Part shown: piece by piece, positions 37,006-50,500 of the stretch
Layout of the letters: the number at the start of each line of letters is the position of its first letter
How positions within the stretch are numbered: the stretch's first letter is position 1
NCBI RefSeq assembly: GCF_041296385.1
Contig: NC_091018.1
Location: 2,673,501 to 2,737,500 of the forward strand
Origin: Aphelocoma coerulescens
Lineage: Eukaryota > Chordata > Aves > Passeriformes > Corvidae
Direction of reading: 5' to 3'
Length of the DNA: 64,000 nucleotides
Notes under the pieces: generated by a model
What the model saw: only the letters and a program-made list of their open reading frames with translations
Databases searched by the model: none
What the model was told of the DNA's origin: nothing
Made by a program: the position numbers and the translations under genes

Positions 37006-40000
37006 GCTAGTGCAATATGGGGTGTGTTTAGATTATTACATGTACAGTGTTTTGCAACTGAAAATATCTTTCCCATCTAAAGCATCCTCCAAGGGAAAAA
37101 AAAGAAAAAAAAACGACAAAAAAAAGCCCCAACTCTGCAAGTCCAAAAGATACTAAGGTCCCAGAGATCAAGCTTTGGAAATTTGTGTTGTGAAGGTTAT
37201 TATGTCAGAGTGTCCTCCCAGGGAGGGCTGACAGAGGAAGAAAATATCTGAATACGACAGAACATACTGTACAACACTTCTCACAGCTCAATCCAATCAG
37301 CAGCCAAGGACACAACCTCAATAAATTCTTAATAAGTTTACCAATCCTTAAAGTACAGATACTCACAGACCATTAATATCTAGCTCCCAGAATATTGCAT
37401 CTGCTAGTATATGAACTTTGTAGAGTCAAATAGAATTTCTTTTCCATACTCAACACAATCAGTAGAAGCAACTATTTCAGGTACTGACATAAAATCAGAA
37501 AAAATACAGATTAGTTTAGCTGTCAACATTTCAACAATCCAGACTGTGCTTATTTTAATATTTAATTATTTTCTACAACTGCGACAGAGATGATGCTCTG
37601 AAACTGGTACCATCCTCCACTTTAAATTACTGCCCTGATTCTGAAGTTACCAATTCACTTTGTTGCAGTTGCCCAGCCAGAAGAATGGTGAGTTCTGTAA
37701 ATCCTTTCCCCATACAATGAGAAAAAGGGGCAAAATAGCAGATCCTCTATCATCCCTGACAGGGTAATGAATGTAATCGAGGGGTTGAAGGTACGGCTTG
37801 TGCTTCTCTGCAGAAACATTGCTTATTCCAAGCACTGACTCACCAGAGAACGGGGTGGAAAAGTGCTTTTGATCACCCTCAGGATGTTCTCTGTACTTCG
37901 AAGCAGAGCTCAAGAAACTCCTTAATTGTCCACTATTGTATTTTTGTTTGGTTGGTTGGTTTGCTGTTTTCCTCATTACTCAGTTACTGAGTAATTTTCT
38001 CAATTGGATTGAAAAACTTGTGGTCTCATCAGATAGTGATGACTTGAAAAGAATTGCTACAATTTCCATGGAGTTTATACAGGTTGTTTATAAGCAAACA
38101 CAAACATCCATTCCTTGGCTGCTTCAGCACTTGTATTCGCCTATTATTTGCTCAGGTGTTTCTGGTTTCACCTCCTTTTTGGTCGCCTTCCTAATAAACT
38201 GCTTTAAAGAATGCAATCTATAACTTACTACAGCAAAATCACATGAATAAATTAAAGAGAAATTAAGTTGTACTACATTCTAATTGAGTAAGGTTACTTT
38301 CTTCACAGCAAATCCAGTCAAACCACATTGGTCACCTAAAGCCAGCTGTGACTGTGCTTTCTGTTGCTGACTTGACCCAAATCTCACAATAAAGTTCCAA
38401 AAACTTTAGCTACAGACAATGTGCAGCACAGGGTGTTGCAGTGGACCGAGGTCCATGGAAGGCAAGTCAATGCCAGGAGACAAAAGCACTGTAATATTGC
38501 AGTTAGCAGCTTGTTCTATTTATTAGTTTAGCAGCACTCCTTCCCTCTTCCAGAGAGCAGAAATGGTGCCCACCTGTCCTTCTCCCCAGCTATTATGGCT
38601 CATGCTGCAGACCGGGGAAATGGAAAAGCTCAGAGAGGAAGCGACTTGCAAAACCCAAACCATTTTTTATACTGCTATAAAACCATAAGACAGTATAAAG
38701 GCAGTGCAATGCCAGCTAAACTGGTGTAGCTGACAGGTATATGCACTGAAAATATGCTGGCAATTAGGAGCCTTGGCTACAAAAAAGCAAACATACACAA
38801 CTTTCATAACGATGCCTCTCCTGCCTACACATTTCTGCCAGCTCAAAGCTCTGGCACCAGCTCACAGCTGGCACGGAAGGAGGCCTGTCCTGGAAAGGGA
38901 TCCTCTGTGGTTTCCCTCCAATCTAACAGTCCCAGTTCTCAGTAGTGACAGAGAACAAATGCCTTGTGCTTCAAGGAGCTGATCTTGAGCAGGCAGCCCA
39001 AAGGAGAGGATTAGGAACTCTTGTAACAAAGACAGCATGGATTGAACAGGAGCCCTCTGGTACCAGAGGAGCTTTCATGGGAAATGTGCCCTACATGGGT
39101 AAAGCAGTCAAGCATCACCTGGCACCTCCTGCTGCTCCTGCCAGGGCTGTCCCAAGGAGCAGGAACAGAGGCCCAGGCTGGCACAGGCACTGATCTGCCT
39201 GCAGCTCTCTGCTCCCATGCAGAAACCTGGAGGAGCTGCTGTTTCATGCTGTCCCCAGCATCTGCACATAGAAGCTCTGATGTAGAATATCGAAAGACAT
39301 TTTCAAAAACTCTTACATGTCCCTGTTTTTTGAAAAAGGCAGGAAGGAGACTGAATGGAGTTTGGAGGCTTCCAAGGGCAGGAAGGCAGGTGATTCAGTC
39401 AGGACATGGGGGCATGCTGTACATTGTGAGGCTGAAGTTCTATTTCCTCCTCCAATTTGTCAAACAGAACGTTATAAAGAGTTACAGAACCAAGAAATGT
39501 CAGACAAATACAGAAAAGCTTTGAAACCTTTTGTGATAAAGCAAAATTAACAAGTATAGTTACAACAGCTGTATGAACAACTGTGTTTCCACGGCAACAA
39601 CTCACAGTTCTTACAGCTATAAAAAATTCTGGGCACCACGGGGGAGTTGTGAAATTAGGGAGACTCCAGCTAAAAAAGAATATAGAAAAACGGACTAAAG
39701 CAGGGAAGTGGCAGGAAAGCTAAAATTATGAAATTCACACTGCTTTTACCAGCTGCAGCCCGAGCACGCCGCGGTGGTGCTGCTTTGGAGGAGTCCTGGC
39801 CCCCAGGTCTGTCCCACTGCTCTCCCTTTGTGTCCCTGGTCCCACACTGCCCACTCACCAGTGCCACAGGAAAACAACGACTGGCCTGAACTTGGCCATG
39901 CAATTACTGCCCCTTTCCTTGCAGGGTAATGGCACAAACCTGCCCATGTTATTTACTGGCCTAAGCAAGTGCTGCCCCCTTAGCAAAGCAGCGTGCTGGG

Positions 40001-40689
40001 ATAAACTAATCCCTCGGAGCCACGCCATGGAAAGAAAGCAGAAAGCTCAGTGATTTTCTTTTTAACGTTATTGCTGTGCATATGTGACAATAAAATGTTA
40101 AACCTTAGGATTTAAAAAGCAACATTTTTGTAAACAAACTCACAAACATAATTAACTCCTCAGAAACAACTTGAAGATTCACATATGTTTGTAAGCAGCA
40201 CCTCTTAGGCACACTGGACTATGTGTCATGTGACTGGATATGTGTGTGTGCAAATCAAAGAGATAAAAGCAAACTCAGGGAGTTAAAAACACATAATTGC
40301 ACACCAAATACGGGCACTTGGTAAGAATTGCTAATTTAAAAAGCCCACAGGCATACATCTTTCCTCCAAAGCATTGGAATTTGCAGCATGAGGCTTAGGA
40401 AGGTACAAAATCACGTTGTGGAACTGAACATATATTTCATTACTAGCACCGGTAATTGGTTCCCAGATGAAAATATCCTGGATAGGTAAATAGGCCCTGA
40501 ACAGCTTCACCCCCTGGGAACCAGGAGTCTCCTCTGTTGCAGTGGGGTGAGTGTAGGGTAGGGGGACTGGAATGGCTATTTGGCATTTAAGGGGAAACAG
40601 AAGTGCAATGTATTCAACGCTCCTGCACAACCACTGGCCATGCTTCTGTGCCAGCGGATCAGCTCTGCATCCAGTCCCTGCACAGAATC
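37006..40689. other. Unique non-coding sequence
   Basis: No gene seen. It includes an A-rich tract at about 37098-37126, a TGGACC/GGTCCA inverted pair at 38442-38455, and GC-richer stretches around 38800-39250 and 39740-39960 where open frames lengthen (39042-39524 plus, 160 codons) without recognisable domains. The 95-codon frame at 37936-38223 is hydrophobic in part but unlike any family I know. Confidence 0.55.
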
Positions 40690-41000
40690 CCTAAGGCTGC
40701 AAAAGCCCTCCAAGATCAAGCCCAGCTGTTAACCCAGCACTGCAGCGTTCACCACCAAACCACGTTCCCAAGTGCCACAGCCACACATTTTCTGAGCACT
40801 TCCAAGGACGGCGATTCCACCATGTCCTTGGGCAGCCTGTTCCAATGCTTGATCACCCCTCCAGTGAAGAATCTTTTCCTTATATCTGGTCTTAACCTCC
40901 CCTGGCACAACTTGAGGATATTTTGTCTCATTGTGTCACTTGTTACGTGGGAGAAGAGATCAACCCCCACCTCATTACCAACTCCGCCAATTCTTTTCCT
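40690..41000 (-). mobile_element. CR1 LINE fragment carrying the ORF2 C-terminal codons
   Basis: Read on the minus strand, 40770-40898 still translates in one frame as the C-terminal CR1 ORF2 signature: an R-DIRK-FFT block, then HWNRLP, then VESPSLEV. In intact elements this lies just before the ORF2 stop. Upstream, the plus-strand phrases TGGTCTTAACCTCCCCTGGC and CGTGGGAGAAGAGATCAACC match reversed CR1 coding sequence. The 3' side is cut short near 40690 without octamers. The open frame (40749-40970) starts inside the element and is a relic, not a gene. Confidence 0.93.
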
Positions 41001-41349
41001 GTAAATTCAAGACCCCAGCTCTGTCATGCCTTACTGACAAATGCACGATTTACAAATCTTTGATTTTCATGATTTGCACTTTTTGCACAGAGTGAAATGA
41101 TCAGTTAAATTCCTACACCCCCTCCCCTTTACACCTGTGGCTCGACAGACACCTCACGCATCAGTGTGATCCTGGAGCACATTCCCCGTCTTAGTGACAT
41201 TTCCTGCATAGGCACTGATCAAAGAATAAGTGACAGACTGTATGTCCTGATCCTATTTCCTTCTTTCATAAAATGAGTATAAATAAGAGATAACTACAAA
41301 CATCTCACAGCCATTCCTGGAAAATTTTTAGATCTAGATCATTGTTGTT

Positions 41350-41371
41350 TGTTTTTTTTTTTTTTTTTTCC
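41350..41371. repeat. T homopolymer
   Basis: About 20 consecutive T after GTTTG. Length is likely unstable. Confidence 0.9.
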
Positions 41372-43177
41372 TTTGATAATTACGTGAGTAAAACCAGGTT
41401 TTGATTGGGAAGGAACAGCCTCCAAAGACTAATGTGGGCTGTGGTCTCTTCCATAGCTGTTCTCTGTTCACATCCATTTCCACTTTGACAGCAATATCAG
41501 AGCCACAAGGGCTGAATCACCATGTCAGGAATCGTGACAGTGGCAGAGCTCAGGCCAGTGCTTCCTGCCTGCTCCACACTCGTATTTGAGGCTTAAAAGC
41601 CTTCGGGGTACATTCACTGCTGTATATTTTATAGACTTACTCTAGAGCAAAGGACAATGTATGTGCTCTGTAGAAAACTGCTAATTTTCATGATCTAATG
41701 AAGTGACCAGTGAATTTTATTGCTTTGTGAAGTGTTGATCACTCATTCCTATGAAAATATTGATGGTATTACATACTACAGCATAGCCCCTACACATTCA
41801 GTGATACAAAAGCCTAGGAAAAGAAATGTGAATATACACTTAATAGAATGTGTGAGTTTTCATCATCTTTCATGTTTGTTAAAAATCAGATGGAGTTGTG
41901 GTTTGCAGGTTGAGTCTCTCCTCCAGCCCTCAGTGTGGCCTCATCCCCACACACAGTTGGGTCAGCACTGCTTCATTTCCAGAGAACCCAGAGCTCAGTC
42001 TGGTGATGATATAGCTGAAGAAAAAGATCCCATAGCCCCAGTAGCAGAGGGCTTGGACCCACTCTTTGCAGTGGATCTCATCATTTAGGAAAATAGAAGT
42101 GGGATATGCAGCCCCACTCCTCCCCAGTGAGAGCAGAGTTTGCCTTTTCTGCTGAAGGTGTTGTTAGCAGCTCAATACCCGGGGAAATATCAATAGGTTC
42201 TTGGAGAATCAAAGCAACCTGTATATAACAATGCTTTTGTCTTTGATGATATAGCCAATTGCTCTTTACTTTCTGAAATGTCTCTGTGTCTCCTATAGAT
42301 TTCCCATACATTATTTTTCAGCCACTTCTACCAGGCAATGCAAAGCTTTCTTAGCACCGCAGTCAATAAAGGAAAATACAGAAGTCTTTATTTACACTGC
42401 CAGACAGGGGCTCTAGTGCAGTCCTTGTAGTGCAATACATCACAGCTCTACGGCTTTCCTTAGGGTTTATTCTCTCTCTGACACAACTGCAAATGCATCT
42501 AAATCAAACCAAACACCTGCAGACTTTCCAGTCATATTTCCCTGTCCTAAATGAGCTGACGTCCCTCTACCTGTCATACACCCAATCACACAACCGTGAG
42601 CAGCAGTTTCAAAGTATTAGGGAGAAAATGAGACAGTCACACTCCCATTTGGGTGACACATTAATTTGTGCCAACATTGGTTCTTCTGCATGTACAAAGG
42701 AGAAAAGAAAGAGCCCATTTTTTAGTTCCCTGCATTCTTTAAATGCAAGGAACCCAACATTTTCTAAATTAATAAATACAAGTAACTACTTGCAAAATTT
42801 TTTTAGGATGGAATAGCCCTAAGCTTTTCCAGCAGAATCTGCACAGATTGACTTAGATTAGATGCTAAATCATTTTCACAATTCAGATGCTTGATATTTT
42901 ATCTGTTTAATAGGTTCCCCATTTCTTTTCTCTTTACAGCTGCAACAGCAATTACAATTGCCAGGAATATTGATACACCATAAATACAAGCCATTTTTGC
43001 CTCACACCGCTTTTATATATGTAATAGTTATTTAGACACTACTGGTGTTGTGAATAATACATTTCACCAATATAAATTATAAGATTGTGGACAAGAGCTG
43101 GCTAAAATTTCAAGCATAAACCCTCAGCAGTGAGGACAGACTCCTTGGGTGAAAAAGACACATGTACACAAAGAGAG

Positions 43178-43193
43178 AGAGAGAGATTACAGG
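43178..43193. repeat. GA dinucleotide microsatellite
   Basis: Seven to eight AG units, perfect, followed by a purine-rich GAAGAAGAAG stretch up to about 43207. Confidence 0.85.
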
Positions 43194-44525
43194 GAGAAGA
43201 AGAAGAAAATTTGTTCTTTCAGCATCCTAAACTACTCCAAAGCTACTCACATACCTGATTTCTTTAGGAAAAAAATTCAGACATACCCACAAGTGTCAAA
43301 CACCCACAAGAGTTTTACAGCCACAGGGCACTGGGATAGTTTCAGCCACACACCAGCTCTGAAGGCAGTTCCCATCTGAGGCTGGTATGGACAACTTGCA
43401 CCACAAGGACTGGCAGCCTTTGCTTTTTCACTTACTGCATGCCTATTCATGTGCAGCTTTTCCTAATTTCTGCTAATAATTAGTGTTCTGAGATACATTA
43501 GGGATGAAATCAGTTGGGATGTTTGATTTATGTCTGTTGTTTCAGGGTAATTAATATAGTCTAGCAGGTACACACTAAAATAAAGAAAGAAGGGGATGTT
43601 GAAAATAAGGAGAAATTTAGGTGAATTTTATGAACATGACATGCCCCTTTGCATTAAAGAAAAGCTGAGGATCTTCTGATTTCCAACTCATGTCAGTAAT
43701 TTGACCTCCCCACTAGAACATCAAATTTTGATGCATGCTCTCATATAGAACATTTACAATTTGCTCAGTATCTCAGACCATTTTACAAAGGAAATGCACT
43801 TTAAAACATAGTGTAGCTTAATTCAACCTTCTCATTGCTACTGATAAGTCATGCATCTTAATTTATTTATTATGACTGGATGCAAAAGCAGAAAACAAGA
43901 GCCTGAGCATTGAGTTGTTCTACCAACTCCTTGCAAATTAAATGGGTTTTTTCACCTGTTTTGTTTTTCTCTGTGTTGAAAATGTACCTAGTCATCTTAG
44001 GAACATGTGCTTATGATTCTACAGAAAATATATTTAAGTCACCAAAAAAAATCAAAACATGAAGAGGGAGGAATATCAGATAAAGGAGACTCACTTATAA
44101 ACTCAGCAGTAACAAACAAAAAAAGTACTTCAAAAAACCAACAACACTTACATAAAAATCAGAGAAATCTTAATGGAAGCAGAAAAGGAGCATGTTTGGT
44201 TTTTTCTCATTGTAGAGAAAGGAGATGTCTTTGACCATAAAGAAATGTCACTATCAGTCATGCAGGGTCATGTGTAGAGAATAAGTGTTCTCCATAAAGC
44301 TTTATTGCAAGGTGTATTCATCAGAGGCTGTGGGGCTTTTAAAAATCAAACCCACAGCTCTAAAAGCAGACTAGAACACAGGTACTACCTGGGCAGCTTA
44401 GCAGCCATTAACCTCACAATTGTATCGTCTGTCAAACGTGGAGGAGGATCAATTCCTCTTCCAGAAGTAGCATAATGATGTTATCAGATTTACAGTGTTA
44501 AAATAAACACTGTAAGGGAAAGCAC

Positions 44526-44566
44526 AAAAAAAACCCAAACCAAAACAACCCCCAAAACAAACCAAA
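44526..44566. repeat. A/C-rich low-complexity tract
   Basis: A runs alternating with CCC, CC and single C (AAACCCAAACCAAAACAACC pattern). Same class as the other AAAC tracts here. Confidence 0.8.
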
Positions 44567-45394
44567 ATGAACTCATTTATAGCCTACACACAACAGAGTT
44601 TTAGAAGCTGTCTCAAGTGACTGATAGCTTTGAGCATCAGGATCCAACCTCCCAGATTATCTTTTATCCCTGTGACCATGGTTGTCCTCTATTACCATGA
44701 CCTTCCAGCACTGCTTTCATTTAATTATATCTTTTAGATAATGATCATTCCGATGGCTGTCATGAGCAAACACATAAATTTGCTGTAAGCCTTTGTCTAC
44801 TTTTCTGAAATTTTGCCAGCACTGCACCTCAAAGATTTCAATTTTCTTCCTGTCAGCAGCACTTCTTTCTCATGATTCATATTTTGGCTACTGCAAAAAA
44901 ACGTGCTTTTTACCAGTCATGTATTGTACAATTCAAGTTTCCAATTGTTTTACTTGGGAATGTAAAAAGTCCCTACAAGTGATGTGTTTAACTGACAAGG
45001 AGCACAAACTAGTAAATAGTGTACAATAGCTGAGGTGGAATCCTAAATAGCTGCATTTAGTGTCTCTACAGCTGAATGACTGAGATGATTTGCATCTCAT
45101 TTTGATTAATGAAATCTACATTTTTGACATATTCACAGAGAGCCCTTATTCTTTGCAGTATTTTTGCTTCCCAATTGGTGGTTGTGGGAAGATGTTTTCT
45201 TTTTACAGCTGAAATCTATTCCAGGATCTGAATGAATGGTAAATCAGTTTCACTATCTAAGGTCTTCCCTTACCCCAATTTAATTCTCCTGCTACACAAA
45301 GGAAAGGCTGCCAACTGAACACATTCTTGTCTCATACCCACAACCCATTCACTTGCTGTGATGACAAATATTATTTGTGTTATCATAAATATGC

Positions 45395-45413
45395 TTTTTT
45401 TTTTTTTTTTTTT
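45395..45413. repeat. T19 homopolymer
   Basis: Nineteen consecutive T. The minus-strand polylysine in a short open frame over it is an artefact. Confidence 0.95.
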
Positions 45414-46385
45414 GAAACCACACCATCAACATGTCTGCACATGGATGAAACAAAAACATTTCTAAGCAGTCACTGAAGAAGTCTCCAGTTGGTCCTGCTG
45501 GTCCATGTATCTTCCAACAATTTGATGGGGCAATATCCTGATACATGAACCCACCATTTGCAGTGGCTGAAGACAATTTCCTCTCATCAATCTATTCCAG
45601 CTTCCAGCCCATAAATCTTGCCACCTTGTGTGACTTTTGGATCATCTTGTCTTAGACACTTTGACCAAAGTGCAATTACTCTCTCCCTGCTGCATTCCCT
45701 CCCATTTGGGGCTGCTGGTGGCTGAGTATTCCACACAAATTCCACTTTCTGAAGGCATTTCCTGCATTGGGAGTCCAAGCCATCCCCGGAATAAAGCCAG
45801 TCAGAGCTATTTGCCACTTCATAAGGGTTGATAAGTTTCAGAACTACAGCTCAGCTCTGGCTGCCAGTCAATTACAAATGCAATTGCTGAGTATGATTCT
45901 TGTAGCTGGACTCAGCAAGGCCAATAAGATCTACATGATGGTTTAAATTTCTGAATTTGTGCTGAAAATGTGTTTCCATGATATAAATGAGTTATTCTGA
46001 GTACCTAACTTAGTATACATCAGCTAGAGTTGTAACATTTACCTTCTAATTGTTTTGCAGACAAGAAAAAGATTTGAAAAAAGTGCATTGGAACAAAATT
46101 CCTGGAAATATGCCAAGAACTGCAGCAAAACTGTCATTCATCTTTGCATCTACAAGGATCAAAAAAAGTAGAGCTTTTGAACCTCCTCCAGCCTCCCAAA
46201 TGAATCTCATTGACAATCTCCCTCCACACGATTCTCTGCAGCTCCAGTCTCCACATGAACATTCCGTTGGTTATTTTGGTTTCAGTGCTGCCTTGGCTCT
46301 GGGACTGCTCCACTGCTCAACTCAAAGGCTGAGCTTAAGTGTGGGACGTTCTTTTTCAAAGAATGACGTCTGTACCTTCTGCTTT

Positions 46386-46438
46386 AAAAAAAAAAAAAAA
46401 AACAAAAAAAAAAAAAAACAAAAAAAAAAAAAAAAAAA
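46386..46438. repeat. A-rich tract, long A runs with single C
   Basis: Fifty-three bases of A with only two C interruptions, followed by an A/C-rich degenerate stretch to about 46457. The upstream plus-strand open frame (46050-46472) ends in polylysine because of it, which argues against that frame being coding. No LINE or SINE body is recognisable on its 5' side. Confidence 0.95.
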
Positions 46439-46879
46439 CCACCCCAAACCAAACCACCTCTCACCTTATTAGGGCTCTGAATCACCTACAGGTGATGTGG
46501 TGATGTTCCAAGGAGGCCACCTGTATCTTCCCTCCATCAATCCCATTCTCAATTACAAGCAGCAGTATAGCCCAGGTCCTTAACATTTCTCTATAATTTG
46601 CATCTTCCAGTTAAAAATATTCCAAGTTCTGTTCCTTCAAGCACGTAATTTCAAATATGTGTTCTTTGGAAGAAAAACAATTTTACATCAGGTCCAAAAT
46701 TGCTTCTGATAATCTCATGTCGCACATATTTATCTTCCTCTAGCTCTAACCCCATTCTTCCCACAACCAAACTGATTCTCTGTTTGGAGATACAACTTCT
46801 CCACTGCTGATTCCTTTTCCCTCTGTTATTGTCAGTAACACTGCTGTATAAATAAAATCCCATCTTGCGCCCTGAGATC
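46439..46879. other. Unique non-coding sequence
   Basis: No gene or repeat recognised beyond the degenerate A/C-rich edge of the preceding A tract. A short GGTGATGTGGTGATG-like repetition occurs near 46492-46506. Confidence 0.5.
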
Positions 46880-47560
46880 TGGAAACTCACTGCTAATTGC
46901 TGCATTATTAATTGCTAAGTCAACTAGTGGCAACAGGGAGTCCAACTGCTGTCTCTGGAGGGCCAAGAGGATTGTCAGAGAAGTAGCTTTTTTTTATCAG
47001 CTGCTCTGTTTTCTCTCTTTCTGGGAAGGCAGGCTGTGCAGTTTTCCTGAAAACACGCAAGCAGCGATAGAATACAAAGCCGCCCCACGGAATGGGCTCG
47101 GGGAGCTCTGAGAGAGCCATGCTCTAATTAGATTATGTCACCAGACTTGCCTAGTAATGACTATTGAAGGCACACAGGAAGAATGCCACATGTATAATTA
47201 TAGTACCTGACAGAGCAACAAATTAAGTACGAGATACCTCCAAATTCACCAAGCTTTTCTTTTGCTGTCTTTCGACGGATGCAATATTTAAAATGCTCCA
47301 CACAGATTCATGCATGTGCAGCATGACAGCTGATTGGCACGAGGTGATTTGTTTTCCAGAGTGATGCCAGTATGATCCTCACTCCCAGTCTTTTATTGAT
47401 CCTTGAAACAAATACCCTCCTGTACCGGTTTCATTAGACAGGCTCTGTCTTGTTAATTACTGCTCCCTCCAATCTTTTGGTGTTTCATTAAACTGAACAA
47501 ATTGAAAGAATTAAATAAACAATCCATGTCAGCTGCCACTGTGGCAGTGGTCTTTAATTC
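46880..47560. promoter_or_regulatory. Candidate conserved non-coding / enhancer-like block (unproven)
   Basis: About 680 bases of complex, repeat-free sequence rich in developmental-type motifs: ATTATTAATTGC (46905-46916), the homeodomain palindrome TCTAATTAGA (47123-47132), a MEIS-like TGACAG (47324-47329) followed by a PBX-like TGATTGG (47331-47337), a forkhead-like TAAATAAACAA (47512-47522), and CTGCCAC/GTGGCAG around a single T (47533-47547). What I see is the motif cluster; that it is an enhancer is inference. No open frame of interest lies within it. Confidence 0.25.
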
Positions 47561-50500
47561 CCCAGAATACCAATAAAGAAAGTCCCCCTCCCTCTCTTTT
47601 TTTTTAGTATTCTGATATCAAGTCACAACAAAGTGGTGCAGTGCACCATAAGAATTGACTAAATCAAGTTGGAAAATAGTCTGAAAGACTTGGCTGACTA
47701 CATCCCAAATCCTTTTGGACTTTAGGGAGGGTTCTTCTACATCACTGCTGATACATAGTTTCATCAGCTCCTCTGCAATGGTTCAAAAGGAGTTGTTTTC
47801 CTCTATTCACAAGAGAGAGAGTGAAGGACTAAACAGCAGAAATAATTTGTATGGAGATTTCCAAAATGAGTCATATTAAATTGCACAGATAAAAGCATTT
47901 GAAGATTGCTTTTGCGGGGAAAAAAATTACTTTTATTCCTTTACAAAGAAAATATGCTTTTTTTTCCCTCCTGATAAGTAAAATCTGGAAATCTGAAAAA
48001 AAGGGAAAAAATGAAAAACAATTACTTATTCCCTACACTGGAGAGAATTGATTTTGGAAGGGTGTAGAACATTAGAAATTTGAATTAGAGAACATTCTCT
48101 ATAGTCAGGAACACCTAATAAAAAACTCAAGATTCAAGATGATTAAGAAGAGCCGGGGACTTTTTTATTAATGAATCCTTTATTCTCTGTGTTCTCAGGC
48201 TTTTGGAAATGTCTACCTCTCCCTGAGCACATTTAGCAGCTTTATCAGAATTAAGGTAATGATTCCCTCACCTCTTTTCATTGTGCTGCCATCCGGTTTC
48301 TAACACGTTCCCTTACAACCTGCAGTGAGCCATTAAAAAAAAAAAAAAATGGAAAGCAGCAGAATTCAGAGGAAGCTTCTATTTTTCCCAATTTTCCTAA
48401 ACTCAGAAACATCTGAAAATAATCCAGCTGCTACTTAAGCACCTTTTTTTTTTCCTGTTCTTTTCACTTCTCTACTAGTTTGCCTTCCCCAGGGCAGAAT
48501 CTTTGCTAGAGAAACTCCTGAGCCCCATAGGGCTAAGCTTCAATAAATAATGGACCAGGAGGAGATCTGGCCAAAAGTCCACTTTCTTTTTACAAGAAAA
48601 CCACACTCAGTGCCATATTTACACTAAAGAAAGTGAGAGACTGCAGTCCTAAGATGGAAACCAGGCAGATTTTTGATGTCTTGAAGCAGATCCTATCTTG
48701 TACCTGTGCTTTTGGGCTTGGGGACTTGGGGAGAGGCACTACTTTTCAGCAAACATCTGCTAATTTTCAAAAGGATAAAGCATAAACCCAAGAATTACAC
48801 CAATGAGTTGAAAACTGCAAGAATTAACAGCAATACAAACACAGGTTTAAATGAATTGGAGACCAAAGGAGCACAATCATAAAAGTGAGGCTGAAACTAC
48901 TGACTTGTCACCTTCCCTTCCTCCTCTATCCCCCTTTCACTCCCCTTTCCCTTCAGTTTTCTATCTTCTACTCATCTTTATCTGAAAGGGACCTATCAGC
49001 TATTATGTGGCTGACTGGTAGTGATGAGACTGCCAAAATGTGACAGCCTTATCTACAGCACAGCCCTGCAAATTGCCAACCATTGATCCAGCAACCTGTG
49101 CCAGCTGATCAGCGCAAAGCTGCTTTGATTTCTTTTCTTCTGGGAAAGAAATGAACTTCTCTGCCAGCAGCCGCTATCCTGCCAGTGCTATTCCCCAGCC
49201 AAACAAAGGGCCTGAAAATGAGAATTTAGTTAGATGAATTAACAAGGCATCCCTTTCTCATCACTTGATTTTTTTCTGTACTCTGGATGTTGCATTGCAT
49301 CCAGAAATGTGAGGGGAAAACAATACAACTGATTATCATAATTTCTCTTTAGGCTTCATGGACATAAATGTCTTCCAGGTACATGGCTGTGCACTGCCAG
49401 ATCCCCATAAACTTATATCCCAGCAGCTTTCCAAAGCATTCTTCCTCTATTATTACAATCAGAATCCACAACCAAAAACAATTTAGCTAGTTATGTCCCA
49501 CTGTGAGACAGAATCCTACTTTACTTAGTTTCTTCTCCCCAGATGATGTCCTTATGGGATCGCCTGAAAAACTCTATTTGCCTCTTGAAAAGGAAAGCAG
49601 AAAGGATAGAAAGGCAAACTCCCAGCTCTGGTTTTACACCTACATTCTATAGCTTATGTACAGTCATCCCCCAGTTTATAACAGCTTTACAGAAATAATG
49701 GGTGTGTGCTTTGACACAGAGCAGGTTAAATATAACAAAGAAAGATCAGGAATATCACTTTCTTGGCTAATTTATTCAAAATGGGGCATTTCCTAGTTTC
49801 TCTCTTTTTAACCCTGAAAACTACATATTCTCTTCATGGGCAGCAGTCTATGCACAGGTTCCAATTTCTTTTTATTTAAAGTAGTCAGCAACTGCTGAAC
49901 AAAATAATAGCCCAAATATTGGCAAAAAGGAACTTGCTGACCCTGGAATCAGAAGATATTTACAAATGACAAGACAGAGCTTAAGCCCTGACGTTTTGAC
50001 TCCTGCTTCAATATACAGCAGGATTAGGTAGAAAAAAATAAAATTCAAATGATTTTGTCTTTATTTGCACCAAAACACCTGACTAAACAAAAAGATTTGG
50101 CTGTCTTCCTTTTTTTTTTTTTTTCCCGAAACATTTTTCTTTCCTCCAGAAGTTTCTCATTTTATACCATCATTTCCTTCACTGAGTATTTCTCAGTTTA
50201 CCTAAACTTCCTGCAGAGCTGTGCTTTCATGGGCTCTGGTTTTACCTCTGCAGACACTTTCAGATCATTTCATATTCTATTCTGAATTCCTGAAATATTC
50301 TCAGGAACTTTTGATGGACTTCATTACAACAGTGTATTAAGCCAGAATATTTATCAGCCTACAACACTGCGTTACAAAATTAGCAGGGTGCTCATTGAGC
50401 CCTTTCTTCACAAGTTGGGGTTTAAGTGCACCAGGAAATTCAGCCCTTCTTTCCAGCTGCAAAAGATTTGTTGCCACTTCACCTGAAATAAAACATTTCA

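Larger units (their letters stand above)
41001..46385. other. Unique AT-rich non-coding sequence
   Basis: No gene seen. It contains a T run of about 20 (41350-41371), a GATCTAGATC palindrome near 41332, a GA microsatellite (about 43178-43193), an A/C-rich tract (44526-44566) and a T19 run (45395-45413). Open frames such as 41720-42088 (plus) and 42430-42816 (plus) have no domain signature. Unique AT-rich sequence at about 42930-43060 could be conserved but I cannot test it. Confidence 0.6.

Noticed and set aside
37936..38223. 95-codon frame with hydrophobic segments
   Set aside because: T-rich codons give hydrophobic residues by default. I recognise no family and see no second exon.
39042..39524. 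160-codon open frame, plus strand
   Set aside because: Lies in GC-richer DNA where stops are sparse; alternative frames on both strands are also open; composition is unlike a conserved domain.
46030..46472. 140-codon open frame preceded by a splice-acceptor-like TTGTTTTGCAG, with a KKVHWNKIP phrase vaguely like formin FH2
   Set aside because: The similarity is a few residues, the rest of an FH2 domain is absent, and the frame ends in a polylysine run from an A tract. No donor site or partner exon is evident.
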